A stretch of 64,000 nucleotides of DNA from Paragorgia papillata (GCA_035771165.1 JAWNZC010000088.1:1594501-1658500); one strand, 5' to 3'. Positions 1 through 12,059 are shown, counted from the first letter of the stretch. Numbers and translations are program-made. The notes: generated by a model from the sequence alone, not told the origin.

Positions 1-90
1 CACATTCAACACCGAATATCACATTCAACAAAGCAATATAACATTCAACACCCGAATATCGGCACATTCAACATAGCCTGCGTAGCTGGC
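1..90. repeat. Left subterminal iterons of E1
   Basis: Four or five copies of CACATTCAAC alternate with AATATC or CAATATA spacers. They are the reverse complement of the array near 7.8-8.2 kb, which marks them as the inner part of the element's left terminus. Confidence 0.8.
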
Positions 91-564
91 GGTATTAGGG
101 AGTTCGGGCGCGGGCGGTAGGCGGGCAACGCGAACACGATCGAAATTGCGGCTGTCGTCATCAATACACGGCTGACAGGCTGCACACTTCAGCGAGGACA
201 CCCCGAGCTCAAAGTCAAACATCTCCGCTCAAAATCGTCGCTCGACCATAATTCTTCCACGAGCGCATAGCACGAATGTTGGGCTTGCCATAGAATACGG
301 TTTGTTGACAACTCGTGGAATTTTCGCGATGTACGAAGCCATTACCCTTCTCAAATTCATCAGTTTCAAATGTCCTCAGAACTCACTTGAGCCAGCACGC
401 AACGTAGACTGCGAACTGCCCCATGAAAGTGGCCGATTTTCTATGCGATTTCCGATCGTGAATATGTCAACATATCCCGGCATGCATTGCGGTACGGATA
501 TACCATATCACGTGAATACCATTGGCTCGTGCCCAGTGCCTCCTCAATAAATTTATTATGAAAC

Positions 565-2072
565 ATGGCGACAAATTTGGACGATTACGACTGGAACTCT
601 TTCTTTCAATCTCTGTTGAACCTGTTAGATGGCATTGAAAGTACGCTAGATGGCCAGCCATTGGACGTAGGCGAACATCTTACTATCAGGATTGAGTTGG
701 CAATTCGCGCTCTTCAGCACGTACGATGTGGTTCAACTTCAAGTGGTCTGACTGCAACCTTCCTCCAGAACCTTTTACGAAATTTCAGGTTAATATACTT
801 GCAGTTAAATAGACGGGGTCGGTCAAGATGTACAAGTCTTGCCGTTTATTCTGTTGATATGCCTGCTGTTCAGAGAAGTGGGACCGCGGGTAGACCAAAA
901 TTTGAAATTAGCGAAGACGTTTTAGTGCAACTTCGATCATGGGGATTTTCCTGGAAAATGTTGCAGAGATGCTTTTGGTGTCACGTTGGACAATTTACCG
1001 TAGAGTACTGGAGTATGGTTTGCAAGATATAACAGGATTCTCGACGTTAACAAATGAGGAACTAGATGAAATCGTAAGAGCCTTCATGCAGCAACATGGT
1101 ACTCTTGTGGGATATTCATTGGTGTCAGGACATCTAAAAGCACTGAATTTGCGAGTACAACGAAAAAGGATTCGCGAATCTCTTGGCAGAGTAGACCCTG
1201 AAAATAGAAGAATTAGGTGGGCAATAGTGGTTCCAAGACGGTCTTACTCAGTTCGTGGACCTAACAGTCTGTGGCACCTAGATGGGCACCACAGCCTGGT
1301 AACTTGGGGATTTGTAATTCATGGTTCAATTGATGGGTATTCACGCCTAATCACTTTTCTCAAGTGTTCAACAAACAACTACAGTGAAACTGTCACATCC
1401 CTATTCCTTACTGCAACATCAAGATATGGTTGGCCTTCAAGATTGCGAACAGACTATGGTGGTGAAAATGTTGGTGTTTGGCAGGTAATGGAGGAAAGAC
1501 AAGGCGAAGAGAGAGGAAGCTATCTTGTGGGTTCTTCAACCAGAAATCAACGAATAGAACGTCTTTGGCGAGATGTTTTTCAGGCAGTTACCCATATCTT
1601 TTATTATACATTTCAGACTATGGAGGAGTCTGGAGTCTTTATTTCTGAAGATCCACTACATAAATTTGTGTTACATTATGTTTTCCAGCCCCGGATTAAC
1701 AGGGCCTTGGAGAGCTTTGCCAATGCATGGAATGAACACCCATTAAGAACAGAACAGAACTGGTCCCCTATCAGAATATGGACCAATGGAATGCTGGATG
1801 TTGCCAATCATAACACACGAGCTGCTGCTGATGTAGTTGGAGCTGTGCCCAGTGACGAAATCATTGAAGATTTATAATGGTATGGGTATGACCCAAATGC
1901 CCCTTCACCTGGTGATGGTGGCCTGTCATCTGTTGAAGTAAATGATGTACAAGTGGAACATGATTTAGTAAATCATCTAAGAGAAGAAATTAATCCAATG
2001 CAGGAATCATTACATTATGGAATTGATATTTTTCAGAATGCTTTAGACTGTGCTGTACAGTTTCTAGCCTAG
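565..2072 (+). pseudogene. IS3EU-like DDE transposase of E1, frameshifted
   Basis: Would catalyse cut-and-paste transposition of E1 in the nucleus. The start at 565 gives MATNLDDYD, followed by a helical N-terminal segment, GRPKFEISED, a helix-turn-helix around LLVSRWTIYRRVLEYG, and the RNase-H-fold core. The acidic triad is visible: D in WHLDGHH, D in RTDYGGEN and E in NQRIERLW, with 34 residues between the last two. The frame changes once near 955-958, within a run of A, and a TAA at 1875-1877 interrupts the C-terminal tail; the same frame then continues through WYGYDPNAPSPG to TAG at 2070-2072. The tail motif YGxDPxxP is shared with the E3 and E4 copies. Repaired length would be about 500 residues, as in E3. 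Confidence 0.85.
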
Positions 2073-2967
2073 GTTACTGTTATTTTAGGGGGGAAACAGA
2101 GTAAGCTAACACAGTAGGGTAATAACCACTAAACTATGTACACTGATGGTTTGTGTGTCAAGTTATAAAAAACTGTAAAAAAGTGACCTTACTAAATTCA
2201 GTCTTACATTCTGTTTTACTAATTGCACAATGTCACTGGCATTTTATAAATGGGGGTTAAAATGTCAAAGGCACAATAAATCTAGGGGGTCTGGGAGCAT
2301 GCCCTCCAGCTGGGGAGGGGGTACTCCCATATATCAGCTATATGGGGTTGTGCTGCTCAACAGGGTAGGGTTATTGCCATTTTAGTCAGGAACAGGGTAT
2401 GTGTTTTTAAGGATGCCAGGTATTTAGTCTAGCATAAGGAACGCTTTTCTCTGGAATAAGGTACCATTTTTCTCAATTTTGTCTGGAACAAGGTTGCCAA
2501 CATATTAAATTCCTTAGTCTGGAACAGGGTCAGGGTTTCAGATGCTTAGCAGTCCCCCCTACCCTGAATCCAAGAAAGTGCCCCCCAGGCAATTTGTGGG
2601 GAAGATATTACAGAATTTGGAAGGTTAGGAAAATTATACATGTTTAACAATTCACAATGGCCCAGCCTTTGAGGGAGGTACTAACATATTTAACTGCCCA
2701 GGCTTTACTCTCATCAGGCCCTGCGGCGCGCGTTCCTTTATTGTTAACCTTGGTTATAACAGTGGCTATAACTAACCTCATATAAAATACAAAAAAATCG
2801 ACGGTTTTAATATTTTTATTTGGTTTCATCAAAAAATTTTAGAGTATCGAACGAGTATTAAAATTTGTAATCAGAACTCTATGGGTAAGGGGCCCCTGTG
2901 CCAAAACACGAGTTTCCTTCCAGTCGCCAGTTCGCTTCAACGCTAGCTACAATTTAAGTGCAGCTAT
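2073..2967. other. Spacer between transposase and HECT gene of E1
   Basis: No coding region is supported. The middle (about 2280-2600) is G/C-richer and carries repeated phrases such as TCTGGAACAGGGT and GGGGGTACTCCC, suggesting a decayed non-autonomous insertion, but I could not define its ends. Confidence 0.4.
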
Positions 2968-3659
2968 ATGGCGGAGCCGACGGAGCCAAGTATTGAGGAA
3001 GTCGTTCGGAGGTGTGTGAGGGAGGAACTTGAAAGAAACGGGAGAAATACTAATAATGCGACGCGAACTTCGGTCGAAAGAACACGAAATTTAATCCACG
3101 CGTCTGCATCTTCAGCCGCGATCGATATGGGCTCAAGGGACGTATCAAGACCACATGTGGTGCAGCCGCAAGCACAGCCGTCAACCAAAAGGTCTGCTCC
3201 AGGGCACGCACTTCGTTTTAAAAAACGAAGTAAGGGTTTCGAAATGCCGAAAGTATCCATTGTCCCAAAAAGTGTGTACCTCTTAGATCATCCAGGGGAA
3301 ATTGAAGGCGATCAATATTCGCTCACTGACGACATGGTGCTGATAAAGGGAGAATGCGACTTGCAATCTGATTATAATGAGGATAAAATTCGCACCGAAC
3401 TGACGAATCTTTTCAAGATAAAACTACCTTTGATACTGAAAAAGGATTTTGAGTTTGTTAAACGAGAGCGAAATACTATATTTAAACCTCTGGTCAAATC
3501 CAATCACGAGTGGGATTTCAAGCATGTGAAACACTTGGCTGGGGCCGGAAGGCTTTATGTCAGGCTGAATATTTTGAAGGAGACATTGGTTCCTGAGAAC
3601 AGTGAAAGCAGTGACGAGGATTTGCCAAACAACACAGGCATTTCCATTGATACAGGTTC

Positions 3660-4080
3660 AAGTGTTTCTATACATAACCCAACTTCATATGGCAGAGCGT
3701 CAATTTCTGGTAGCATGACATCAACTTCCACTGGCAAAGCATCAACTTCCGGTGACAAAGCATCAACTTTCAGTGGCAAATCATCAACTTCCGGTGGAAA
3801 AGCATCAACTTCCGGTGGCAAGGCACCAACTTCCGGTGGCAAAGCATGTACTTCCGGTGGCAAGGCATCAACTTCCGGTGGCAAAGCATCAACTTCCGGT
3901 GGCAAGGCATCAATTTTCGGTGGCAAAGCATCAACTTTCAGTGGTAGAGCATCAACTTCTGGTAGCATGGCATCAACTTCCAATAGCATGGCATCAACTT
4001 CTAGTGGTGGAGTATCCATTTATGGTGGCAGAGAATCAACCTCCAGCATCATGGCATCAACTTCTGGTGGCATGTCGTAC
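3660..4080 (+). repeat. In-frame tandem repeat coding STSGGKA units
   Basis: About eighteen degenerate 21-bp units (core GCATCAACTTCCGGTGGCAA) lie in frame within exon 1 of the HECT gene. They encode a flexible Ser/Thr/Gly/Lys linker between the N-terminal module and the CUE-like segment. The central units are nearly identical, which implies recent expansion. Confidence 0.9.
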
Positions 4081-5149
4081 ATAGATTCAGCAGTTGGTAC
4101 CCTGTCAGCACTTTATCCTGATGCTGATTGTCAGTTAGTGAGGGACGTTGTTGTCCTCCATGACAGTATTGAGCATGCTGCTGATGCTTTGAGTAGAGTA
4201 ATCAATGAAGAGGTCAGCGCAGTTGAGGTGGATGAATGTGTTAATGACATTTTGACTAAACTTAAAAAGAAAATGAAGCCATTTTCTTTTGCAGTGAAGC
4301 TAAAAGTTGAAGAGGATGACCTGATTATGGATTTTTTACATCACTACAAAAATCCAGAGTTTGATCCTTTAATCCCAGTCAGAGTCCAGATAAAAAAACA
4401 GTCTGCTATTGACTCTGGGGGTGTATTGCGTCAAGCATTCAGCACTTTGTTTTCTTCATTGGTCTGCAATGAAGGTGGTCTAAAGTTGTTTGCAGGGCCT
4501 CCTGATAGGGTCACCCCTATCTACAGCTGTGAGAACATTCTTTCAGGTATATTTGAGGTACTTGGTAAGATGATTTCTCACAGTTTTAGTTCAGGGTGGT
4601 CCTGGCTTTCCCTTCCTTGCACCTGCAATTTATTGGTACCTGGCTACTGGTGAACTGGGAGAAGCTGTTACAAGAGTATCGTACATAGATGTTGTTGATT
4701 CTGAAGTTGCAGGATTTATAGCTAAGGTAACTCCTTTTGGTGACTATTTAAAATAATGCCACATGGTTGGCTGTGTTATGGTGTTATACGTGTAATGTGA
4801 GAGGACTTTTTGTACATATTGCACAGTACCAATTTGTACATTTCTAGTACATTACTAGTGGGTTAGTACATTTCATCTTCTTTTTTTTTGTATGTTGATT
4901 ATTTCAGATTAAGTCTGGTGAATGTCAAGATATTATAGAAGTGTCCAATGATGTCGTTTTTATTGGCTTATTGGAGAAATGTGGAGAAAACAGGATTTTA
5001 ACAGTAAGTTAGTTAAAAACAAAATTTCTGTTGTTCCAATAAATATAAATAATCCCCTGATGAAGGCACTGAAAATTCCAAGGGTGGGGGGTCATAGTAG
5101 ATGTAATTTTTCAGATGGTCATCAAAGTTGTACATGCAAAAAAAAAGAC

Positions 5150-5400
5150 ACAGGGAGAATGAAGGGATATCCAGGAATAGGGAAGCATGGGAGACGTTAA
5201 GCTTGGGTGGGTGACCACTTGGAAATAACCTTGTTCTCGGTTTAAGTCTGGGACTCATGTGAGTCGAGTTATTGTAGTTGATCTCTCCTGTGCTTCAAGG
5301 GTTTTTCTCTGGGTTCTCCAGTTTTCTCAGTTTCCACCCTCCACAAAATCAACACCTAGATTTTTAAATAAAGTTATCTAATCTTATCTAATCTAATAAG
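5150..5400 (+). mobile_element. SINE with 5S rRNA-like head
   Basis: Within the second HECT intron. The stretch GTTAAGCTTGGGTGGGTGAC followed by CACTTGGAAATAACC resembles the 3' half of 5S rRNA. It is followed by a body with TTGATCTCTCCTGTGCTTC and a tail of TTATCTAATC repeats. This fits a 5S-derived (SINE3-type) retroposon. The 5' limit is approximate. Confidence 0.55.
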
Positions 5401-5774
5401 TAAGGCAGAAAGAAAGTTAAATCAGTACACATGTTTGCATACTCTATTGGGTATCGGTAATATTTTATCAACGAGTGGGAGTGTTTTACCACAAACTTGT
5501 TCAGTAGTTTTAATAATTATCGTGTTAAAATAAAGGTTATCTTATCTTATCTTACCAGGGGTTACAAACACGAGAGGACAATGAAACTCACGAGGCCATA
5601 GACAGAGTAATTTTCATTGTTTTCGAGTGTTTGTAACTCTGGTAAAACACAAGGCATTTATGAAATAGCTTCTCAATTGCTATCGAATCTGCCATGCCAA
5701 ACTTGACTTGCAATAAACAATTTATGTCTGTGTTTGTATCATGTTGAACTTATAATATAGAAATGTCAGTAGAG

Positions 5775-6040
5775 TTTAGTTGGTCTCTCTTGTGCTTCGA
5801 GGGTTTTTCGCCGGGTTCCCCGGTTTTCCTCCCTCCATAAAATCAACACCTAGGTCTGTGATTCGTGGTCTGACATGTGTGTCATAAATGTGTCGTAGGG
5901 CGGCTGCTTCGAGCGCCTTTAATATGCCTTCGACTCTGCCACTTGAAATTTAGTAATGTAAATTGCTCTTGAAAAGCCCCTTGTGGGAAGAAGTAATTAA
6001 AATCTGTAAATCTGTAAATCTGTAAATGTGTTAATTAATA
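5775..6040 (+). mobile_element. Second SINE copy sharing the same body
   Basis: The body TTGGTCTCTCTTGTGCTTCG through AAAATCAACACCTAGG matches the 5280-5360 copy closely. This copy lacks the 5S-like head and ends in a TAAATCTG tandem tail, so it is 5'-truncated or a related subfamily. Confidence 0.6.
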
Positions 6041-6875
6041 AACCGTTCTTTGTTTGTGCCATTTATTATCTGATTTCTTAATTATGATTTCAGCTTGCGC
6101 GACTTTTATATACCGGATTTCAAAACTCATGCATGCATGACCAAATATTTTCTTCTGATTGGCTAATTAGCTCATGAATTATTGAATTTGAGAAGTTTAT
6201 ATATTAACCTTTGATCCAAAATTATGCGATTGTTACCAAAAACCAGGATTTTTTTGTGTTTTTGAGACTGGGAGGACTGAGTGCCCTTTTTGTTAGAAAT
6301 ACCTGTCTTACTAGTTTTACTGCAATAATTATTATATTACAGTCAAACTCTAGTTACTTTTGATTTTTTAGGTCCAAAACAAGTATGAAATTGTGCAATC
6401 TCTAATACTTCATAACACAATTGTAAAACATAAGGCTGCACTTGACCAACTGAGAAAAGGCTTATCAACCCTTGGTCTTCTACAAGAAATCGAGAAAGAG
6501 CCACTGAAGTTTGAAGGTCTTTTTGTTCACCATGAAGGTGAAGTGAATGCAGATTTTATTAAGAAGTTGCTCAAGTTTCATGATTCGGATAATCCTCATG
6601 TTCAGGAAATATCCAAGATGATCCTTGTATTCCTTGACAAGGCCACTGAAGGAGAATTAAAGTCATTCCTGTTTTTTGTCACTGGCTGCAAGTCAAGCAC
6701 GGCTGTCTTCAAACTTGGGTCAGTAGGGGTTACCATTGAAGATGCTCAGGGTATCTATGCATCAACCTGCCTGTTAAACTTAAAACTGCCATCTAGATTT
6801 TGTACATGTACTTACGAAGAATTTGAGAGCAGCATTAAAGCAGCCATAAGTGGTACAAAGTTTATCACAGTTTAA

Positions 6876-7807
6876 TGTATTGCAAAGACACAATATAGAA
6901 AGAATATAGATATGCAGGCTGCTGCAGTACATGTATGAACACTGTTAGAATATGAGCTGCATGTGATGATGTATCCCATAGCTGGGTTTTTTAGTGTTTA
7001 CTTTTCCTTAGCTTTAGAAAGACTGATTGTTTACTGGTAAAGATTAAGACATCCATAAGTCCTTTTAATTAATGCTTTGTTTGAATTGCTGTGAATGGTC
7101 ATAAGTCAAGGAGTTTATGAACCTTTAGGCAGGATTTTGATGTTAACAGTTTTAGCACTGGCTGTTAGTTTAATGTTAAGGCTCACTGTATTTTGCTACA
7201 AAAAAATTTCATATTCCTTAAACCAGCATTATGCTTATTTAACTTAACCCTATCTACATGTAGACGGGACTTTTTTTGTTATAGATACTTCACTACAGTC
7301 TTTTTAGCATGACGCACGCAGACATTAGTTTTTTAGAATTTTATCTACATTCTACAATATTGTGTTGTTCTATTTTAATATTCTATTATAATGTAACTGA
7401 AAAAAAGGTGTATTTGGTGAACGAATATCCGCTGTTATTCACTCAGTACTAATGGATCTAACGAAGTACAGTATAGGGCCCTCCTACAAATTGTTTGCCC
7501 CGGGCATCCCACAAGCTTATAAATATCTGGCCCTGTTTCTTGGCTGATCCATTTGTTGAGATCCACATTTGGCAACCCCATTACTAAAAGAAACATCATT
7601 TTTACTACCTGCGCCGACTAAAATATGAACTTTAATACAGGTTTTAACTTTTCAACTTAACTAGCATGAAAATGAACAAATTAATGGACCTAATTCATTA
7701 TGGTAATATGGTCACTAATATTATAAACTAATAATCTCAGTAAATGAAGTTGGTTCCTTAACCCTTTCATCCCAGGAAGTCTCCACAGCTGGACAAGTAA
7801 AATCGTG
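6876..7807. other. Non-coding 3' part of E1
   Basis: AT-rich sequence between the HECT stop codon and the right iteron array. I see no coding region and no clear repeat here. Confidence 0.5.
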
Positions 7808-8226
7808 TGTTGAATGTGATATTTACATGGTGTTGAATGTGATATTGCGTTGTTGAATGTGATATTGCTTTGTTGAATGTGATATTTGGTGTTGAATGTG
7901 ATATTTGGTGTTGAATGTGATATTTGGTGTTGAATGTGATGTTGCTTTGTTGAATGTGATATTCGGTGTTGAATGTGATATTTGGTGTTGAATGTGATAT
8001 TTGGTGTTGAATGTGATATTTGGTGTTGAATGTGATATTTGGTGTTGAATGTGATATTGCTTTGTTGAATGTGATATTCGGTGTTGAATTTGATGTTGAA
8101 TATGTGATATTGCTTTGTTGAATGTGATATTGCTTTGTTGAATGTGATATCTGGTGTTGAATGTGGTATTGCTTTGTTGAATGTGATATCTGGTGTTGAA
8201 TGTGATATTTGGTGTTGAATGTGATA
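7808..8226 (+). repeat. Right subterminal iteron array of E1
   Basis: About 25 copies of a 17-bp unit, GTTGAATGTGATATTTG, with variants ending in GCTTT, CGGT or CTGGT. Units abut directly with no unique spacers. The array is the inverted counterpart of 1-90. It probably provides transposase-binding sites. Confidence 0.9.
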
Positions 8227-8777
8227 AAGAAATCTACTGTTGAAGGGAAATCTGTTGAATTCTTAAGATGACGCCATCACGAAGACCGGAGACCAAGGAT
8301 TCTACTTTCATCTTTCAAGTACCAGTACTGTACCTTTTTAACATTTTGTGGTCCCAAACCTATTATTAGCAGATGTGGGTTATCCGATGGTGCGGGTAAT
8401 ACGCTGCATTATTTTTCCAAAAGTGATATTTTGTTGCTGTGCGGGTTATCGCCCAGAAAATACGGTACCTGAAGGGAAATCTTTAGGCATTGGCTGAGCA
8501 AAAAAATAAAATATAACATTGACATGGAGATATTTGAGGTACATCGGTTCCATACATCCGCATGGTCTTTTGAGGTTATTGTAGTTCCATAAAACCACGT
8601 AGAAGATTGGAACTGATATATACAGTAGACGTGCACAGTGGACTGAAATTGATGCACCTCGACTGCTCCGTTTCTGCCATTTTAGCTTAAGTCAATGACC
8701 TGAAGATCTCCTTCCAGGTATATATATTTCACATCAATGGAGCTCACTGGTGAATGGTTATTTATATGCATGGTTAA

Positions 8778-8912
8778 TAGCCCTTACGTGGGTTTTCCCT
8801 CACGCTATTGTCTTCACCACCAAGCATCGGTTTGGTGAAAGAGAACATATTGCATCAATGCGAGGTTTGGTGGTGAAAACAATAGCATAAGGGAAAACCC
8901 GCATAAGTGCCA
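8778..8912. mobile_element. Small palindromic MITE
   Basis: The two halves are inverted copies: left ATAGCCCTTACGTGGGTTTT, right ending in GGGAAAACCCGCATAAGTGC. The arms are about 45 bp and contain GCTATTGTCTTCACCACCAA and its complement. No open frame. Confidence 0.7.
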
Positions 8913-9872
8913 TTGTATGATACACAAATATAGTAAATGTTGTACAATCAATTTGTTGACACTTTAATTTATGTCAACGCACACTATACATTTATCATTG
9001 CAACAGTCTGATTAAGAGCATGCAGAAATGTATCAAATGCATTGTTAATTGTAATTTCTTGTGGCATTTGCCTTACCACTTCCCCTACTTGTGTATCGTC
9101 TAAGGGACAATTGGTTTGGGGAACTTCAACAACATCTGATTGAACTTCTGTCACAGGGCCATCCCAGTCAATGCCATAATTCGATACATCCACCTGTGTA
9201 AATGCAAATTGTATTTTAAAATATTTTTTCATTTAAAATATATTTGATAAACATAGGCACCATAGCCCTTGGAGCAAACTATGTAGGGGTTACAACAAAT
9301 TTTGTACCATTGGTAGGTTTTAAAACTAGTAGGACAACTCATTAAAATTTCAGGTATACATAGAGTAGATTACGTAATATGTGCATGTGTCTACATGTAC
9401 CTGAGAGATCTCTCTTGCTACAGTAGAATTTGTTCCTGCAATAGCATGAAGTCCCCCTATCCACAACTGCATCGGCGTTTTGTTCTTCTCTGAACGCAGA
9501 GGATGTTGCACCCATATATCTTGCCAAACTGACAGGTGTTTGTTTATGAGTGGTAAAAAAACTGTGAAGACACCACAGATGAACATCATTGGGATCAAGA
9601 CTACTACACCTTTCCATCTCGTAAAAGAAATTATAAAATAAGCTTGCACAACCTTGAAACATATCCCTCCATAGTCTTTCAATTCGTTGGTTATGTGTAC
9701 TTTTCCCTGTTAAATTGTAATGTACACATTCAATTTGTATGAATAGTACTAAAATACTTTTATTTCACTGAGAACCCACTAAACCTATATTCCCATGCAG
9801 AGAATAAACATGTCAAAAGTACAATATTGATTCCATCCTATGACCTCCAATGAATACTTACTATATGGGTAC

Positions 9873-10112
9873 CAGGGGTGTATATAGTTACCATTTCCTA
9901 CCCCTCTTGGGGGGAAGTGACCCTAAAGGAGGGAATAAAGGAAGAAAGGTCCGGACTCCGGATGGGAAGGAGGGCAGGAAGGAAAAGGAATCCAGGAATG
10001 AAAAATAGGACAAAGGGGAACAAAGAGGGTAGATTCGGGAAGAAAGTAACCCTTCCAAAATAGGAAGGGGGGGGGGGGGAAGTAACCCCACTGGTAACTA
10101 TATACACCCCTG
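9873..10112. mobile_element. hAT-like MITE inside an E4 transposase intron
   Basis: Terminal inverted repeats CAGGGGTGTATATAGTTACC at both ends, 240 bp overall. The flanking octamers are ATGGGTAC and ATGGGTGA (6 of 8 identical), as expected for an old 8-bp hAT-type duplication. The interior is purine-rich with a long G run and no gene. Confidence 0.75.
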
Positions 10113-10955
10113 ATGGGTGACCCTAGGCATCCTAAAACTGATAAGAATAAATACTCAAAAACGCTGGGAATTAAGCTGGGAGTTTGATAATCACCTGTTA
10201 TCATACTGCCCCTTTCTGGATCTCGTTGGGGATGATTCAACATGTGCCATGCCACTTCGACATTCTCTCCACCTTTGTCAGATCGCACACATGATGGTAA
10301 ACAATATCTGCTGACTGCATCCAAAAACAATGCAAGCACTGCGTCACTCCTGTTGTTATTTGATGCACCACGATAAACAGGTATCCTGGAATACATACCC
10401 ATCAATCCCACCATGAATAACTACTCTCCACCTGAACAATTGATACAACATTGCAATTAGCACATGAAACTGTTATCTGCATGCAGTACTGTTTATTCCA
10501 TATTAAATGTTGTTTCATTGAATAAATTATAGACCATTTCATACATAAAAAGTACAGTACCTTATAAGTTTGTGATTTCCATCTATATGTGCCACAAACT
10601 TAAAGGACCGGCCACATGGTATTTCCTTCTTCTCGCCGCTTGCGACCATCGCTCCATTATCCCTACTGGGTCGGTCCTTAACAATGATCCCCTTACCCTA
10701 TCGCGTTGCACTCGATGCCCTTTACTTCGCAAGAACCCCTTTGCCAACCTAATTCCAATGTTTGGATTTTGTTCCTGGGCCTCCCTTACAAGACAGTCAA
10801 GGTGCTGGTCATCAATGTTGCTATATGTACCTGTAACATTTAAAATTTTGAAATGTTTTTATGTTTAAAAAAAACTTATGTACAGTAACTAGGTAATACT
10901 ATTGTTATATATTTATAATTACATATATAGACCTTAACAAAACGTAACTTAACCT

Positions 10956-10959
<4 letters not shown>

Positions 10960-11003
<44 letters not shown>
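10960..11003. repeat. AT dinucleotide microsatellite
   Basis: Uninterrupted TA repeat of about 22 units, followed by two copies of a CTCCCCTATGAGGGGGTT phrase at 11018-11059. Confidence 0.9.
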
Positions 11004-11007
<4 letters not shown>

Positions 11008-12059
11008 TACCTATATTTACTCCCCTATGAGGGGGTTTTATACTCCCCTATGAGGGGGTTCGGCATATGTGGGCCAAATTTTCAACCAAACTCCCCACAG
11101 TAGTGCAATTGGTATTTGTCAAATGTAATCAAATGTCCCCACACCTGAACCTTCAAAAATGTGCTTTTACTGATTTCCTATGACATATTTATAAGTAATA
11201 CCACATGAGGGAAATGAGGGGACATTTAATCACTAATTCCCCGACATGTCATGGTATTAGTTTGTAATACCATGATTATCTTATAATGCATTTCTTTGTT
11301 GTGTAAAAGAGTATATATTGTTTGGATGTTTGGTCATGCATGCCAATGAGGGGGAAATTAGAAATTGCCCGTTATAGCGGGGAAAATTAGAAACTTGCCC
11401 GGTTTGGGGGACAATTAGAGATTAAATCACCCGGCGAGAACAAAAGAAACTGACTTTAATACCGAGTCGATCATGGTATTAAAAAAATCAGTTGAAATAA
11501 TCAAATAGCCATACCCTTGGGTCCAAAATAACATTCAAATTTCTGAGGCTGGGGACAAAGGGATGATGAAAATGCACAACCCTCCCCCCTGGAGCTTAAC
11601 ATTGATAGGGGCATACCGTATTTCCTTGACTAAGCGGCGTAGGCGCTTATTTAAATTTTTGTGTCAAGAGGGCACGTAAAAATAGAACGTGATATAGACA
11701 AGGAAATATTTGCTCTTCATTTATATTGACTGGGGGTCTTCCACGTCTTCCATTTGGTTGACCTGCTCCTCCATTCGCATTCGTGAGGGAGTTATAAGCT
11801 TGATCAACCAATTCCATAAACAAATCATCGAGCCCCAAGCTCACAACCATCCTTTTCAAAATATCAGTCCTTAAGATCAAACCACCAATGTCATTTTGAT
11901 TGGCTATTCCGTCTAATCTAGATAGAAGATCTTGAACTACATACAATATTTCACCCAGACTTTCTCTCGAAAGGTCTTCCCTTCCTTCGTGCGCCATGTT
12001 TATTTCGGCGTGTGATGAGGGTCTGGTACGAGACCGGCACTGTGCATCACATGCCTACA

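Larger units (their letters stand above)
2968..6875 (+). pseudogene. HECT-type E3 ubiquitin ligase (G2E3-like) carried by E1
   Basis: Predicted to transfer ubiquitin through a thioester cysteine. Exons read from the sequence: 2968-4726, 4908-5003 and 6372-6875, all joined in phase 0 at GT-AG borders. The order is an N-terminal conserved module (about residues 125-205, with DFEFVKRER), a Ser/Gly repeat tract, a CUE-like segment (AVGTLSALYPDADCQLVRDV), then the HECT N-lobe (SAIDSGGVLRQAF, LFAGPPDRV, SGIFEVLGKMISHSF). The last exon gives the C-lobe (FLFFVTGCKS, then IYASTC with the probable catalytic Cys and LP..YEEF). One extra base near 4590 shifts the frame inside the N-lobe, so this copy is probably inactive unless the shift is a sequencing error. 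It resembles the G2/M-phase-specific E3 ligase-like proteins abundant in fish and cnidarians. Confidence 0.82.
1..8230 (+). mobile_element. IS3EU-like DNA transposon E1 (left end outside window)
   Basis: The stretch is bounded by oppositely oriented arrays of the same iteron: CACATTCAAC-type units at 1-90 and GTTGAATGTGATAT-type units at about 7808-8226. Between them lie a DDE transposase (565-2072) and a HECT ubiquitin ligase gene (2968-6875), both on the plus strand. The left terminus is cut by the window, so no target duplication can be read, and the exact right end is uncertain (about 8226-8230). Both genes are disabled by single-base changes, so this copy is not autonomous. Assignment to IS3EU rests on the transposase type and on the 6-bp duplications seen at the sister elements E2 and E3. 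Confidence 0.8.
8984..11997 (-). pseudogene. IS3EU-like DDE transposase of E4, multi-exon, frameshifted
   Basis: Minus-strand pieces in order: 11997 to about 11690 (N-terminal helical segment ending GRRGRPPVNINEEQI), 10830 to about 10562 (ending GPLSLWHIDGNHKLI, first catalytic D), about 10423-10195 (RSDKGGENVEVAW, second D), about 9708-9397 ([10 protein letters not shown], catalytic E) and about 9194-8984 (tail with YGIDWDGPVTEV). GT-AG borders can be seen at most joins, for example TCTCAG|GTACAT near 9397. Reading frames shift near 10400 and again near 9555 in a T run. The helix-turn-helix part expected between 11690 and 10830 was not found. With the split joined, the D-to-E spacing is about 36 residues. 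Unlike the single-exon E3 gene, this family has introns. Confidence 0.75.

Noticed and set aside
302..550. Short plus-strand frame upstream of the E1 transposase
   Set aside because: No resemblance to the sister elements, which have nothing coding between iterons and transposase start.
3555..4084. Long open frames antisense or out of frame to the Ser/Gly repeat, giving PPEVDAL or KHQLPVA repeats
   Set aside because: They exist only because the 21-bp repeat is a multiple of three; the frame that continues into the HECT domain is the real one.
7808..8226. Regular array that could be mistaken for CRISPR
   Set aside because: Units abut without unique spacers, the array is inverted at the other end of the transposon, and the genome is eukaryotic.
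9878..10107. Several small Pro/Gly/Lys-rich frames
   Set aside because: All lie inside the hAT MITE and reflect its purine-rich interior.
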